Origin: Saccharothrix coeruleofusca
GTDB taxonomy: Bacteria > Actinomycetota > Actinomycetes > Mycobacteriales > Pseudonocardiaceae
Reading direction: 5' to 3'
DNA length: 61,620 nt
Assembly (NCBI RefSeq): GCF_014648515.1
Contig: NZ_BMRG01000002.1
Span: 524,538 to 586,157 of the forward strand
A model generated the notes under the pieces. It was not told the DNA's origin. It searched no databases and saw nothing but the letters and a program-made list of their open reading frames with translations. A program made the position numbers and the translations under genes. Below, piece by piece: positions 51,629 through 59,757 of the stretch. Position 1 is the stretch's first letter. Every line of letters starts with the position of its first letter.

Positions 51629-52274
51629 TCAAGCCCAGAGGGCAGGTGACAGGAGGGGAGTCGCTTCAAGGGGCGGCAGTCCGTCATCGAGGTGCCGCAA
51701 CTTCTGATAAACGGCGCGCATCGCGGCTTTGTCCGGGATGTGCTGCCCACCCGCCGCACGCGCCAGAACTGTCAGCGTGTTCACCAAGGTGATCGATCCC
51801 ACAGCACAACCGCTCATCCGGAGCCGTTCGAGCCTGCTGATCTCCGAGGTGGCGATGCGCGCTCCAGCGCCGTCATCGATCAGCACGGTGACCTTGTCAC
51901 CCGACTCGGCGGCGACCACCGCGTGCGCGATGACCATGGTCTCACCCAGGTCTTTGCGATCCCTCACCCGTTGCGCGAAGGACTGCCGGGTGATCCGGTG
52001 GACGACGGCCGCGAGTTCGGGGTGTCTGGTCGTCGGAGAGGACCTCCACCCAATGGGGCGTGAGCTTCCGCCAGACCGCCGCGGCGGGGCGGAACCTCTC
52101 ATCCTGCCGGGATTTGCGGAAAACCTCCTCCTGCACGGTCTCCGGGGCGCTGAGCCTGCCCAGCACACCGATGAGAAGGCGTTCTTTGTTGATGGAGAAG
52201 AAATTCAGGCCGGGTCCGGCGTCGAGATCGGCCGGTGGCTCATCCAGCGTCCCGAACGTCGGGAGGATCGCCAT
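51629..52274 (-). pseudogene. PIN-like nuclease (toxin) gene with a single frameshift, partner of XRE-ImmA
   Basis: From ATG 52274 the frame reads MAILPTFGTLDEPPADLDAG, then LNFFSINKERLLIGVLGRL and LTPHWVEVLSDDQ. Near 52031 it must shift by one base to continue as HPELAAVVHRITRQSFAQR, DLGETMVIAHAVVAAE, VLIDDGAGARIAT, ending at 51629. Removing one base joins them as LSDDQ-HPELAA without a gap, giving about 214 residues. The acidic pattern DLGE..AHA..VLIDD..R is typical of PIN-domain nucleases. The gene overlaps the end of the XRE-ImmA gene by 35 bases, so the pair was an operon. A sequencing error is the alternative. Confidence 0.75.
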
Positions 52275-53448
52275 CCAGCGCGTCGAGGGCCTCGTCCAAC
52301 GCCTCCAGATCCACGTGCACGTCCGGCAGTTCCGCCGGATCGGCCCACACCACCGGCCGCTCGACGGGCACCACGCCCGCCTCCCCCAGGTCCGCTTCGA
52401 CAACGGCGGATTCGACACCACGCAAGGTGGCTATGGCCTGCACGGGGAGCACGTCCTCCACATAGCCCCTGATCGCGCGGGCCAGCAGCCGTTGCGGCGC
52501 TCTGCGCTGATCGGATTCGACCTGCAGCGCCCGGTACTGGTCCCCCCACCCGAACCGGATGGCCAGGTGAGGCGCGGACAGGGCCATCCACTCCTGCTTG
52601 GTGGCGGTGTCGATGTACTCGGCTTGGTGCAGCGCGATGGCGGCGATGGCCGGTGAGACCAGGAAGCGCTGGACAATCGCGGACAAGTCGGATCGCGTGA
52701 TGGTCTCCCGCGCCCCGAGGAACTCGCGGAGGCCGTCGATCGGCACGAGCAGGTGCCGGGCGAAATCATCGGCTCGGACCTCGGCTGGGGTCCGCTCACT
52801 CCAGTTGCCCGCGGTGCTGTCCCTCCAGTCCTGGAACAGCACGTGGCCGAGCTCGTGGGCCAGTGTGCTGCGCTGTCGCATCGGGTTCTGAGTGCGCGCG
52901 ACGCCGATGAACACGGCACCACGCGTCGGGTCGCGCATCGTCAAGCCGTGCTCGTCCGGTCCCGCGTCCAGCACCGCGACGTCGATGCCGGTCGTCTGCT
53001 CGATGAGCGCCACGAGATCACCCAGCGGCTGCGTGCCCAGGTGGTGCTCCTGGCGGAACCGCTCGGCAGCGGCACGCCCCTCGGTTTCCGCGCTCAGCGC
53101 CCCGCGCCCGTCCCGGACGATCGCCGGGACAGCTTGATCGTCCAGGTAGTCGTTCAACTCCAGGAAGTGCAGCAGGGCCTCACGCATGTGCTCCATGCCG
53201 GAGTCACGGGTAGCCCGCGCCACGCACTGCGCCCGATCGGCCACCGCGCCGACCCCGGTGAGCTGGGCGACCGTGTGGCCGGTCGCCCACGCGATCGCCA
53301 CCACCTCGGGCATCTTCGCCGCACGATCCCCCGAGATGATCCGCGACAGGGTCGACTGCGAAATGCCGGTGGCATCGGCGAGAGCGCGCTGGCTGAACCC
53401 CGCGACGATGCGGGCGCGTTCGATGAGCGCGCCGACCTGCGGCTCCAT
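52240..53448 (-). CDS. XRE helix-turn-helix plus ImmA/IrrE (M78) metallopeptidase
   Basis: A protein of about 402 residues. The N-terminal XRE helix-turn-helix (IERARIVAGFSQRALADAT, ISQSTLSRIISGD) is followed by a helical linker, then the M78 peptidase with zinc motif LAHELGHVLF near residue 200 and 'VRADDFARHLLVP' downstream. ImmA-type peptidases cleave regulators, or act as the antitoxin half of toxin-antitoxin modules with PIN-like or other partners. ATG 53448 follows GAGG with good spacing; GTG 53454 is possible. The 3' end overlaps the PIN-like gene, and a dyad operator is upstream. Confidence 0.92.
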   Translation of the reverse strand: MEPQVGALIERARIVAGFSQRALADATGISQSTLSRIISGDRAAKMPEVVAIAWATGHTVAQLTGVGAVADRAQCVARATRDSGMEHMREALLHFLELNDYLDDQAVPAIVRDGRGALSAETEGRAAAERFRQEHHLGTQPLGDLVALIEQTTGIDVAVLDAGPDEHGLTMRDPTRGAVFIGVARTQNPMRQRSTLAHELGHVLFQDWRDSTAGNWSERTPAEVRADDFARHLLVPIDGLREFLGARETITRSDLSAIVQRFLVSPAIAAIALHQAEYIDTATKQEWMALSAPHLAIRFGWGDQYRALQVESDQRRAPQRLLARAIRGYVEDVLPVQAIATLRGVESAVVEADLGEAGVVPVERPVVWADPAELPDVHVDLEALDEALDALDGDPPDVRDAG

Positions 53449-53462
53449 CAGCACCTCACAGG

Positions 53463-53491
53463 CTGAATCATGATCATAAGACTTGATTCAG
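53463..53491 (-). promoter_or_regulatory. Operator candidate of the XRE-ImmA gene
   Basis: CTGAATCA (53463-53470) and TGATTCAG (53484-53491) are exact inverted arms around an AT-rich 13-base spacer, 15 bases before the start. It fits autorepression by the XRE domain. Confidence 0.7.
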
Positions 53492-53539
53492 GATACGCCT
53501 CATCCGATGCGCCCGCCAGGTGGAGGGGGCCGTTCCCCC

Positions 53540-54217
53540 TCACCGCCGCACGAGCAGGTCGGCCACCCGCAGCAGCGGGTCCAGGCCGCTGAACACCGAC
53601 TCCACCCTGATCCGCCCCGTGGTCGTGCTCACCAGGTCCGACCCGGCCAGGCTCCACTCCGGCACGACGCCGTCCAGGTGCGCCCGCACCAGCGCCGGGG
53701 TGATCAGCGCGGGCACCAGGGCGGGGTCGTCGACCCGCACCCGGAACCGCCGGTCGAACTCCTCGTCACCGGTGGCCTTGCCGTCGCGGTAGCCCGCGCC
53801 GCGGGCGATCCGCGAGCCCAGGCCGCGCCGCCGCACCGCGATCGGCGGGTAGGTGAAGGGCAGGTGCACCACGTGCACCGTCAGGTGGTGGGTCGTGGTG
53901 GAGGTCGACCGGGTGCTCTGCCCGTTCATGTCGGTCTTGGAGGACGTGCTGGTGGTGTCGTACTGGTAGTGCGCCACGGTCACCGGGTAGTGCCGGAAGC
54001 CCTCGACCTGCAACCGCACCTTGCGGGCGTCCCCCCGTGGCAGGCAGGCGGTCCACGGTCCGCCGCCGCCCTCCCGGTAGCGCCACCCCTGGGCGGCGGC
54101 CCACGCCGAGACGGTCGCGCGGTACTTGCGGTCCGCGGCGACACCGGCCGCGATCAACAACGCCGCCACCGCCAGCACCGCGAACGCGATCATCACCACG
54201 ACGGACCCGTCGACCAC
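53540..54217 (-). CDS. Single-pass membrane protein, function unknown
   Basis: A 225-residue protein. One N-terminal transmembrane helix (VVMIAFAVLAVAALLIAAGV) leads into a domain beginning 'YRATVSAWAAAQGWRYREGG', with strands such as VRLQVEGFRHYPVTVAHYQYD and a C-terminal DPLLRVADLLVRR. It has the shape of a family often called DUF3137-like, but I cannot confirm it. GTG 54217 is the start. It is downstream of the CobW GTPase on the same strand, with 48 bases between. Confidence 0.7.
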   Translation of the reverse strand: MVDGSVVVMIAFAVLAVAALLIAAGVAADRKYRATVSAWAAAQGWRYREGGGGPWTACLPRGDARKVRLQVEGFRHYPVTVAHYQYDTTSTSSKTDMNGQSTRSTSTTTHHLTVHVVHLPFTYPPIAVRRRGLGSRIARGAGYRDGKATGDEEFDRRFRVRVDDPALVPALITPALVRAHLDGVVPEWSLAGSDLVSTTTGRIRVESVFSGLDPLLRVADLLVRR

Positions 54218-54265
54218 CGCGCACCCCCTCTCCTACTCGAGTAGTCCGCTCGGACCACCGCGGTA

Positions 54266-55225
54266 TTACAGGTAGCGCAGGACCTCCAGCATCGACTGCG
54301 GGTCCACCGACGCCGGGTCGGGCTCCACGCAGTGCTCCAGGGCCTTGGTGACGGCCTCGGCGTCCAGGCCTACCCCGATCAGCACCAGCTGCGTCAGGCG
54401 CGGCTCGTCGGCGGCCCACGCGGAGCGCTCGAACCGCAGGTAGGCGCCCACGGTGTGCAGGGTGAACTTCTGCCGGTGCCCCGGCACGTCGAAGTGGGCG
54501 AACCCCTTGATCCGGTACAGCCCGGCGGGCCGGTCGTCGAGGAAGGCCATCAGCCGGGTGGGGTTCAGCGGCTGGGCGGAGGTGAACGACACGCTCTCGT
54601 ACGCCTGGTGGGCGTGCGGTTCGTCGTCCTCCGCCAGGTCGTCGAAGGAAAGCTGCCCGTAGCGCTGCCGGGGGCGCGGGTCGAACAGCAGCGCCGGGTC
54701 GACGCGGCCGTGCGTCGCGGCGACCACGGGCACGCCGGGCTTGAGCCGGTCGACTTCGGCGAGCAGGCCGCTCGCGTCGGGCACCCGGTCGACCTTGTTG
54801 ACCACCACCAGGTCCGCCACGCGCAGGTGCCTGGCCAGGTCGGCGGGCGGTTCGGCGGCGTCCACCAGCAGCACCAGGCCGCCGTAGCCGACGCCGGGGT
54901 GCTCGCTGCCCAGCACCAGCCGGACCATGGCCTGCGGCTCGGCCAGGCCGCTGGCCTCGATGACGATCACGTCGACCTGGCCGACGAGCTTGCCCAGCAG
55001 CTCGTCCAGGCCGCTCACGTCGACCGCGCAGCACAGGCAGCCGTTGCTCAGCGACAGCGTCGAACCGACCTGGCCCGCGACGCTCATCGCGTCGATGCCG
55101 ATGCTGCCGAAGTCGTTGACCACCACGCCGACGCGGGTGCCGCGGGCGGTGGCGAGCAGGTGGTTGAGCAGCGTGGTCTTGCCCGAGCCCAGGAAGCCCG
55201 CGACCACGATCACCGGCGTCTTCAC
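54266..55225 (-). CDS. CobW/COG0523 family metal-chaperone GTPase
   Basis: A 319-residue G3E GTPase. Walker A GFLGSGKTTLLNHLL opens the protein. The metal-binding CxCC motif is in SLSNGCLCCAVDVS near residue 65. Switch and base motifs are IEASGLAEPQ and VVNKVDRV (NKxD), and the C-terminal CobW_C domain carries 'LYRIKGFAHFDVPGHRQKFT'. Members insert or traffic zinc, cobalt or nickel and are often under Zur control; no Zur box was recognised upstream. The start is GTG 55225, with a weak RBS. Confidence 0.92.
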   Translation of the reverse strand: MKTPVIVVAGFLGSGKTTLLNHLLATARGTRVGVVVNDFGSIGIDAMSVAGQVGSTLSLSNGCLCCAVDVSGLDELLGKLVGQVDVIVIEASGLAEPQAMVRLVLGSEHPGVGYGGLVLLVDAAEPPADLARHLRVADLVVVNKVDRVPDASGLLAEVDRLKPGVPVVAATHGRVDPALLFDPRPRQRYGQLSFDDLAEDDEPHAHQAYESVSFTSAQPLNPTRLMAFLDDRPAGLYRIKGFAHFDVPGHRQKFTLHTVGAYLRFERSAWAADEPRLTQLVLIGVGLDAEAVTKALEHCVEPDPASVDPQSMLEVLRYL

Positions 55226-55531
55226 GGGCCGGATTGTCCACCAGCCGCCGTCGGCGGGGATCGGGAGGTTTTCCCGACCGCCGTCGGCGGGAACCCCGGA
55301 GGCGAGGAGGTGGTCGAGCCAGCGCCGAACCGCAGGGCCAGCCACGTGCTGCTGCCGGGCCTCGCTATCCGCGACCACCGGGTGGTCCCACCGCCCGCGC
55401 TCCAGCGGGTGATCCGCAGGCACGCCAGGGGGTTGGCCGCCCGACGTCGAGCACCGGGTGTGGTTTTCCGCACCCCGGCGTGAGGCGAGCATCATGGCGG
55501 GTGCCCTCGGCGCGTTCGTAACGTGGCAATC
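55226..55531. promoter_or_regulatory. Intergenic region upstream of the CobW and DedA genes
   Basis: 306 bp. CCGCCGTCGGCGGG occurs twice in direct order (55246-55259 and 55278-55291), each itself close to a palindrome, near the CobW promoter. A 57-codon ORF with a good RBS (55310-55483) may be a small gene. Nothing else is seen. Confidence 0.5.
55310..55483 (+). CDS. Possible small arginine-rich protein (57 residues)
   Basis: From GTG 55310, with GGAGGCGAGGAG directly upstream, 57 codons read VVEPAPNRRASHVLLPGLAI, then a strongly basic segment (RVIRRHARGLAARRRAPGVV). Third positions are GC-rich. No family is recognised, and no domain is visible. It could be a relic or chance ORF in a GC-rich gap. 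Confidence 0.3.
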   Translation: MVEPAPNRRASHVLLPGLAIRDHRVVPPPALQRVIRRHARGLAARRRAPGVVFRTPA

Positions 55532-56140
55532 ATGGACGTCACCTGGATCACCGACCTGATGGACTCGCTCGGGGCACCGGGCGCGGGCTTGGCGATCGCG
55601 CTGGAGAACCTGTTCCCCCCGCTGCCCAGCGAGGTCTTCCTGCCGCTGGCCGGGTTCACCGCGAGCAAGGGCGGCATGAGCCTGTTCGCGGCGATCCTGT
55701 GGACCACCGTGGGCTCGGTCGCGGGCGCGCTGCTGCTGTACTACCTCGGCGCGCTGCTCGGTCGCGACCGGCTGCGCCGGATCGTGCAGCGGATGCCGCT
55801 GATGGACGTCTCCGACGTGGACAAGTCCGAGGAGTGGTTCGCCAAGCACGGCAAGTCGACCGTGTTCTTCGGGCGGATGATCCCGGTCTTCCGCAGCCTC
55901 ATCTCGATCCCTGCGGGCGTGGAGCGGATGCCGGTGCCGCTGTTCGTGGCGCTGACCGCGGCGGGCAGCCTCATCTGGAACACCGCCCTGATCATGGCGG
56001 GCTACTTCCTGGGCGAGAACTGGCACGTCGTCGAGAACTACGCGGGCGTGCTGTCCAAGGTGGTGCTCGGCGTGGCCGCGCTGGCCGTGGTGTGGTTCGT
56101 GGTGTCGCGGGTGAAGAAGCGCTCTCACGCCCGCAAGTAG
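55532..56140 (+). CDS. DedA family membrane protein
   Basis: A 202-residue polytopic membrane protein of the DedA/SNARE-associated family, thought to act as a lipid scramblase or flippase and in membrane homeostasis. The hallmark FPPLPSEVFLPLAGF and the re-entrant region 'FFGRMIPVFRSLISIPAGVE' with conserved Arg are present, with four to five helices. ATG 55532 is chosen; GTG 55523 is three codons longer. The 3' end overlaps the convergent response-regulator gene by 16 bases. Confidence 0.93.
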   Translation: MDVTWITDLMDSLGAPGAGLAIALENLFPPLPSEVFLPLAGFTASKGGMSLFAAILWTTVGSVAGALLLYYLGALLGRDRLRRIVQRMPLMDVSDVDKSEEWFAKHGKSTVFFGRMIPVFRSLISIPAGVERMPVPLFVALTAAGSLIWNTALIMAGYFLGENWHVVENYAGVLSKVVLGVAALAVVWFVVSRVKKRSHARK

Positions 56141-56763
56141 CGCAGGATCGCCAGCACCCGGCGGCTGTAGCCGTCCACGCCGGACAACTCCAGCTTGTCG
56201 AAGATCGAGTTCACGTGCTTCTCCACCGCGCTGCGCGAGATGTGCAGGCGGGTCGCGATCGCGTTGTTCGTGTGGCCCTCGGCCATGCGCGCCAGCACCT
56301 CCCGCTCGCGGTCGGTGAGCCCGCCCAGCGGGTGCGCGCTGCGGGCCAGCAGCTTGCGCACCACCTCGGGGTCGAACGCCGCGCCGCCCGCGCCGACCCG
56401 GCGCAGCGCGTCGAGGAACTCCTCCACCTGCGCCACGCGGTCCTTGAGCAGGTAGCCGACGCCGTCGGCGTGCTCGGTGAGCAGGTCGACGGCGTAGCGC
56501 TGCTCGACGTACTGCGACAGCACCAGCACGCCGACGCCGGGGAAGCGGCGGCGGATCTCCAGCGCGGCGCGCAGCCCCTCGTCGGTGTGCGTGGGCGGCA
56601 TCCGCACGTCGGTCACCACCACGTCGGGCAGGTGGGCTGCGGTGGTGGACAGCAGCGCCGCCGCGTCGCCCACCGCGGCGACCACGTCGTGGCCCTCCTC
56701 GGCCAGCAGCCGCACCAGGCCCTCGCGCAGCAGCGTCGAGTCCTCGGCCAGGATCACCCGCAC
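56125..56763 (-). CDS. NarL/LuxR-type response regulator
   Basis: A 212-residue regulator. The receiver domain has acidic pocket AEDS (near 6-9), phospho-acceptor Asp in 'DVVVTDVRMPP' near 54, and K in LLKDRV near 108. The LuxR helix-turn-helix is at 150-205 (LTDREREVLARMAEGHTNNAI, RSAVEKHVNSIFDKL). GTG 56763 follows GGAGG. Its start overlaps the end of the kinase gene by ten bases, so the two are a coupled two-component system. Target genes are unknown. Confidence 0.94.
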   Translation of the reverse strand: MRVILAEDSTLLREGLVRLLAEEGHDVVAAVGDAAALLSTTAAHLPDVVVTDVRMPPTHTDEGLRAALEIRRRFPGVGVLVLSQYVEQRYAVDLLTEHADGVGYLLKDRVAQVEEFLDALRRVGAGGAAFDPEVVRKLLARSAHPLGGLTDREREVLARMAEGHTNNAIATRLHISRSAVEKHVNSIFDKLELSGVDGYSRRVLAILRYLRA

Positions 56764-57812
56764 GGGACCTCCGCGGTGACCGCGGTCGGCCCGCCCGCCG
56801 GGCTGCGCACGGCGAAGCGGCCGTCCAGCGCGAGCACCCGCCGGGACAGCCCGGCCAGCCCGCCGCCCTCCGGGTCCGCGCCACCCACGCCGTCGTCCTC
56901 CACCAGCACGCGCACCACGCCGTCGCCGTCCGCCACCCGCACGGAGATCATCGTCGCACCCGAGTGCTTGGCCGCGTTGGTCACCGCCTCGCACACCACG
57001 AAGTAGACCGCGGTGGCCACCTGCGGCGGCAGGTCCCCCGGCGCGCACTCGATCCGCACCGGGATGGCGGAGCGGTCCGCCACGGCCTCCAGCGCCTCGC
57101 GCAGGCCCAGGGTGTCCAGCGCCGTCGGGTACACCCGCCACGCCACCTCGCGCAGGTCGCCCAGCACCTGCTGGGACTCCTCGTGCGCCTGGCGCAGCAG
57201 CTCCTCGGCGCGGTCGGGGTGCCGCCGCGCCCGGCCCAGCAGCATCCCCAGCGCGACCAACCGCTGCTGCACGCCGTCGTGCAGGTCGCGCTCGATGCGG
57301 CGGCGCTCGGCGTCGACGGCCGCCACGATGCCCGCGCGGCTGGCCGAGAGCTGCTCCACCCGCTGCCGCAGCAGCTCCGCCTCGCTGGGACCGAGGAAGC
57401 GCCGGGCCACCTTGGCCTCCAGCGCCGCGACGCCCATCACGCCCTGGACCTCGATGTAGAGCAGCACCAGGCCGATGAAGCAGCTCCAGGCGACCTCCGG
57501 CCAGTCCACGTTGGGCGCCCCGTCCTCGGCGATCAGCCAGACGAGGTAGCCGGCCACGTAGAAGCCGTAGTAGAGCCAGACCAGCACCAGCCCGCCGAGC
57601 AGCCCGACCGCCGAGCGCACCGCGACGTACCGGGCGGCCTGCTCGGGGGTGGGCGGCGCGCTGTCCACGCCCAGCGCCCACCGGACGCGGCGGCGCTCCC
57701 AGTCGGCCAGCCGGGGCAGCAGGGGGCGCGCGCACACCAGCGCCAGCAGGCCCGCCAGCGCGCTGGCCGAGCCGAGCGACAACCCCGCGAAAACCCGGAC
57801 GGCCCTCCCCAC
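56754..57812 (-). CDS. Two-component sensor histidine kinase (HisKA_3)
   Basis: A 352-residue kinase. Two pairs of membrane helices occupy residues 8-30 and 70-140. The HisKA_3 dimer helix has ERRRIERDLHDGVQQRL, with phospho-His near 195. The ATPase domain shows 'VCEAVTNAAKHSGAT' (N box) and VEDDGVGG (G1), ending AVRSPAGGPTAVTAEVP. It phosphorylates the response regulator encoded behind it. GTG 57812 has a short GGGG RBS and TAACCT close upstream. No extracytoplasmic sensor domain is obvious, so the signal is probably a membrane state. Confidence 0.93.
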   Translation of the reverse strand: MGRAVRVFAGLSLGSASALAGLLALVCARPLLPRLADWERRRVRWALGVDSAPPTPEQAARYVAVRSAVGLLGGLVLVWLYYGFYVAGYLVWLIAEDGAPNVDWPEVAWSCFIGLVLLYIEVQGVMGVAALEAKVARRFLGPSEAELLRQRVEQLSASRAGIVAAVDAERRRIERDLHDGVQQRLVALGMLLGRARRHPDRAEELLRQAHEESQQVLGDLREVAWRVYPTALDTLGLREALEAVADRSAIPVRIECAPGDLPPQVATAVYFVVCEAVTNAAKHSGATMISVRVADGDGVVRVLVEDDGVGGADPEGGGLAGLSRRVLALDGRFAVRSPAGGPTAVTAEVPCG

Positions 57813-57846
57813 GTCCCCGAGGTTATCGGCGCCCCACCCCAAGTCG

Positions 57847-57965
57847 CCCGCAAGTACCACCCGCCCCACGGGAACGGGCCGGTAACTACTACCCGGCCCA
57901 CGGCCGTTCACCGCGCGGGTAGTAGTTGTGCGCTCGGCGGGAGCCCTCGGGTAGTACTTGCAGGC
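57847..57965. repeat. Dispersed repeat locus 4 (four copies)
   Basis: CCCGCAAGTACCACCCG (57847), GGCCGGTAACTACTACCCGG (57878), GCGCGGGTAGTAGTTGTGCG (57913, inverted) and CCTCGGGTAGTACTTGCAGG (57945, inverted): two copies on each strand facing each other. It fills the gap between the histidine kinase start and the end of the flavoprotein gene. Confidence 0.85.
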
Positions 57966-57969
57966 GGGG

Positions 57970-59016
57970 TCAGGCGGCGGCGGGGGCCAGCAGGTGCTTG
58001 ATCTCCTTGACGGCGGCGCGTCCGGCGCGCGTGGCGCCGACCGTGCTCGCCGACGGCCCGTAGCCGACCAGGTGGACGCGCGGATCGGCCACCACCCGCG
58101 TGCCGTCGAGCCGGATGCCGCCGCCGGGTGCGCGCAGCTTGAGCGGGGCCAGGTGGTCGATGGCGGCGCGGAAACCGGTCGCCCACAGGATCGCGTCGGC
58201 GCGCTCGTGGCGGCCGTCCGGCCACACCACGCCGTCCTCGGTGAGCCGCTCGAACATCGGCCTGCGCGCCAGCACGCCACCGGCCAGCGCCTCCCGCACG
58301 GCCGGGGTGAGGTTGAGCCCGGTCACGCTCACCACGCTGCGCGGCGGCAGGCCCGCGCGGACCCGCTGCTCCACCCGCGCCACCACCGCCCGGCCCAGCT
58401 CCGGGGTGAACGGCTCGTCGTGGAACTCCGGTTCGCGCCGGGTGACCCAGGTGGTGGTGCCGTGGCGGGCGATCTCCAGCAGCTGCTGCACCGCCGAGGT
58501 GCCGCCGCCGACCACGACGACGTGCTGCCCGGCGAACTCCTCCGGGCCCCGGTACTGCGAGGAGTGGAGCTGACGGCCCCGGAACAGCTCCTGGCCGGGG
58601 TAGCGCGGCCAGAACGGGCGGGTCCACGTGCCGGTGGCGTTGATCAGCGCCCTGGTGTCCCAGACGCCCCGGTCGGTCTCCACCCGCAGCAGGCCGCCCC
58701 GGTCGCGGACGGCCAGCACCCGCACGGGCCGCTCCACGCGCAGGTCGTTGCGGCGCTCGAAGTCGGCGAAGTAGGCGGGCAGCACCCGGTTCGCGGGCGC
58801 GTCGGGGTCCGGGGCCTCGAACGGCATCCCCGGCAGGTCGTGGATGCCGTGGACGGTCGCCATGCGCAGCGTCGGCCAGCGGTGCCGCCACGCGCCGCCG
58901 GGGCCGTCGGCCTCGTCCAGGACGACGTGGTCCAGGCCCGCGCGGCGCAGGAAGTAGGCGCTGGACAGGCCCGCTTGACCCGCGCCGATCACGACGACGT
59001 CGGTGTTCACGTGCAT
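57970..59016 (-). CDS. FAD-dependent monooxygenase / pyridine nucleotide-disulfide oxidoreductase-like protein
   Basis: A 348-residue flavoprotein. The FAD Rossmann VVVIGAGQAGLSSAYFLRRAG opens it; an NADPH Rossmann VVVVGGGTSAVQQLLEIARHG follows near 180; the C-terminal 'AILWATGFRAAIDHL' and 'VHLVGYGPSASTVGATRAGR' match the class B flavin monooxygenase and thioredoxin reductase-like fold. The Baeyer-Villiger fingerprint is absent, so an N-oxygenating or ferredoxin-type role is open. ATG 59016 has AAGG upstream. Confidence 0.85.
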   Translation of the reverse strand: MHVNTDVVVIGAGQAGLSSAYFLRRAGLDHVVLDEADGPGGAWRHRWPTLRMATVHGIHDLPGMPFEAPDPDAPANRVLPAYFADFERRNDLRVERPVRVLAVRDRGGLLRVETDRGVWDTRALINATGTWTRPFWPRYPGQELFRGRQLHSSQYRGPEEFAGQHVVVVGGGTSAVQQLLEIARHGTTTWVTRREPEFHDEPFTPELGRAVVARVEQRVRAGLPPRSVVSVTGLNLTPAVREALAGGVLARRPMFERLTEDGVVWPDGRHERADAILWATGFRAAIDHLAPLKLRAPGGGIRLDGTRVVADPRVHLVGYGPSASTVGATRAGRAAVKEIKHLLAPAAA

Positions 59017-59121
59017 ATCAACACCTTCGGGGGACCCGATCTTCCAGGGCGGCTTTGTGACCCCCGACCCCCGCTACGGTCGTGCGACACTGAACCGGAG
59101 TCGAGGCAGGGAGGCAGCACC

Positions 59122-59700
59122 GTGACCGCACTCGCGCATCACCCGGTCGGTCCGTTCACGGTCGAGGACTGGCACGCGCTCACGCCACGTCCCGACGGCT
59201 CCCGCCTAGAACTCGTCTGGGGACATTTCCAAGTGACACCACCTCCATCCATGCACCACCAGTACGCGGGCGACGAACTCCGGGCGGTGCTGAAGGCCGC
59301 GCTGCGCGAAGCGGGTCGGACCGACCTCTACGTCGTCACCGGCATCGGCACCGAGATCAGCACCGAGCGTCGCACCGCTCTCATCCCCGACGTGGCGGTG
59401 TTGAGCACGCGCCCGGTCGGCAAAGCCGCCCATGCCGCCGATTTGGAACTGACCGTCGAGGTGGTCTCGCCGGGCAACAGCCGCCAGGAGCAGGCCGCCA
59501 AGATGGCGGGCTACGCCGCGGCGGGCGTGCCGTTCTACTGGGTGGTGCGCCAGGACCGACTCGGGGCGTCGTCGATCACCGCCTACCGGCTCAAGGACGA
59601 CGAGTACGTGGAGGAGCTGACGGCGGGCCCCGGTTCGCCGGTGACCATCACGGCCGCACCGGTGCCGGTGACCTTCGACCCGGCCGTGCTGCACCCCTGA
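59122..59700 (+). CDS. Uma2 family (PD-(D/E)XK-like) endonuclease
   Basis: A 192-residue protein of the Uma2/DUF820 family, abundant in actinomycetes and cyanobacteria. Hallmarks are 'LELVWGHFQVTPPPSMHHQY', LIPDVAVL, 'LTVEVVSPGNSRQEQAAKMA' and YAAAGVPFYWVVRQ, forming a restriction-endonuclease-like core with D and E-x-K-type residues. The cellular target is unknown. GTG 59122 follows GGGAGG. Confidence 0.9.
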   Translation: MTALAHHPVGPFTVEDWHALTPRPDGSRLELVWGHFQVTPPPSMHHQYAGDELRAVLKAALREAGRTDLYVVTGIGTEISTERRTALIPDVAVLSTRPVGKAAHAADLELTVEVVSPGNSRQEQAAKMAGYAAAGVPFYWVVRQDRLGASSITAYRLKDDEYVEELTAGPGSPVTITAAPVPVTFDPAVLHP

Positions 59701-59757
59701 GCGCTCGGTCACACCGCCACCCGGAAGGCATCCGGGGATGCGCGCGTTGTGCCCCGT

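Noticed and set aside
55246-55291. CCGCCGTCGGCGGG direct repeats considered as a Zur box for the CobW gene
   Set aside because: Actinobacterial Zur sites are AT-rich (TGAAAATNATTTTCA-like); these GC-only units do not match.
54266-56884. 872-codon frame extending the CobW gene upstream
   Set aside because: Only the last 319 codons are CobW; the upstream part is antisense to DedA and out of frame with the response regulator.
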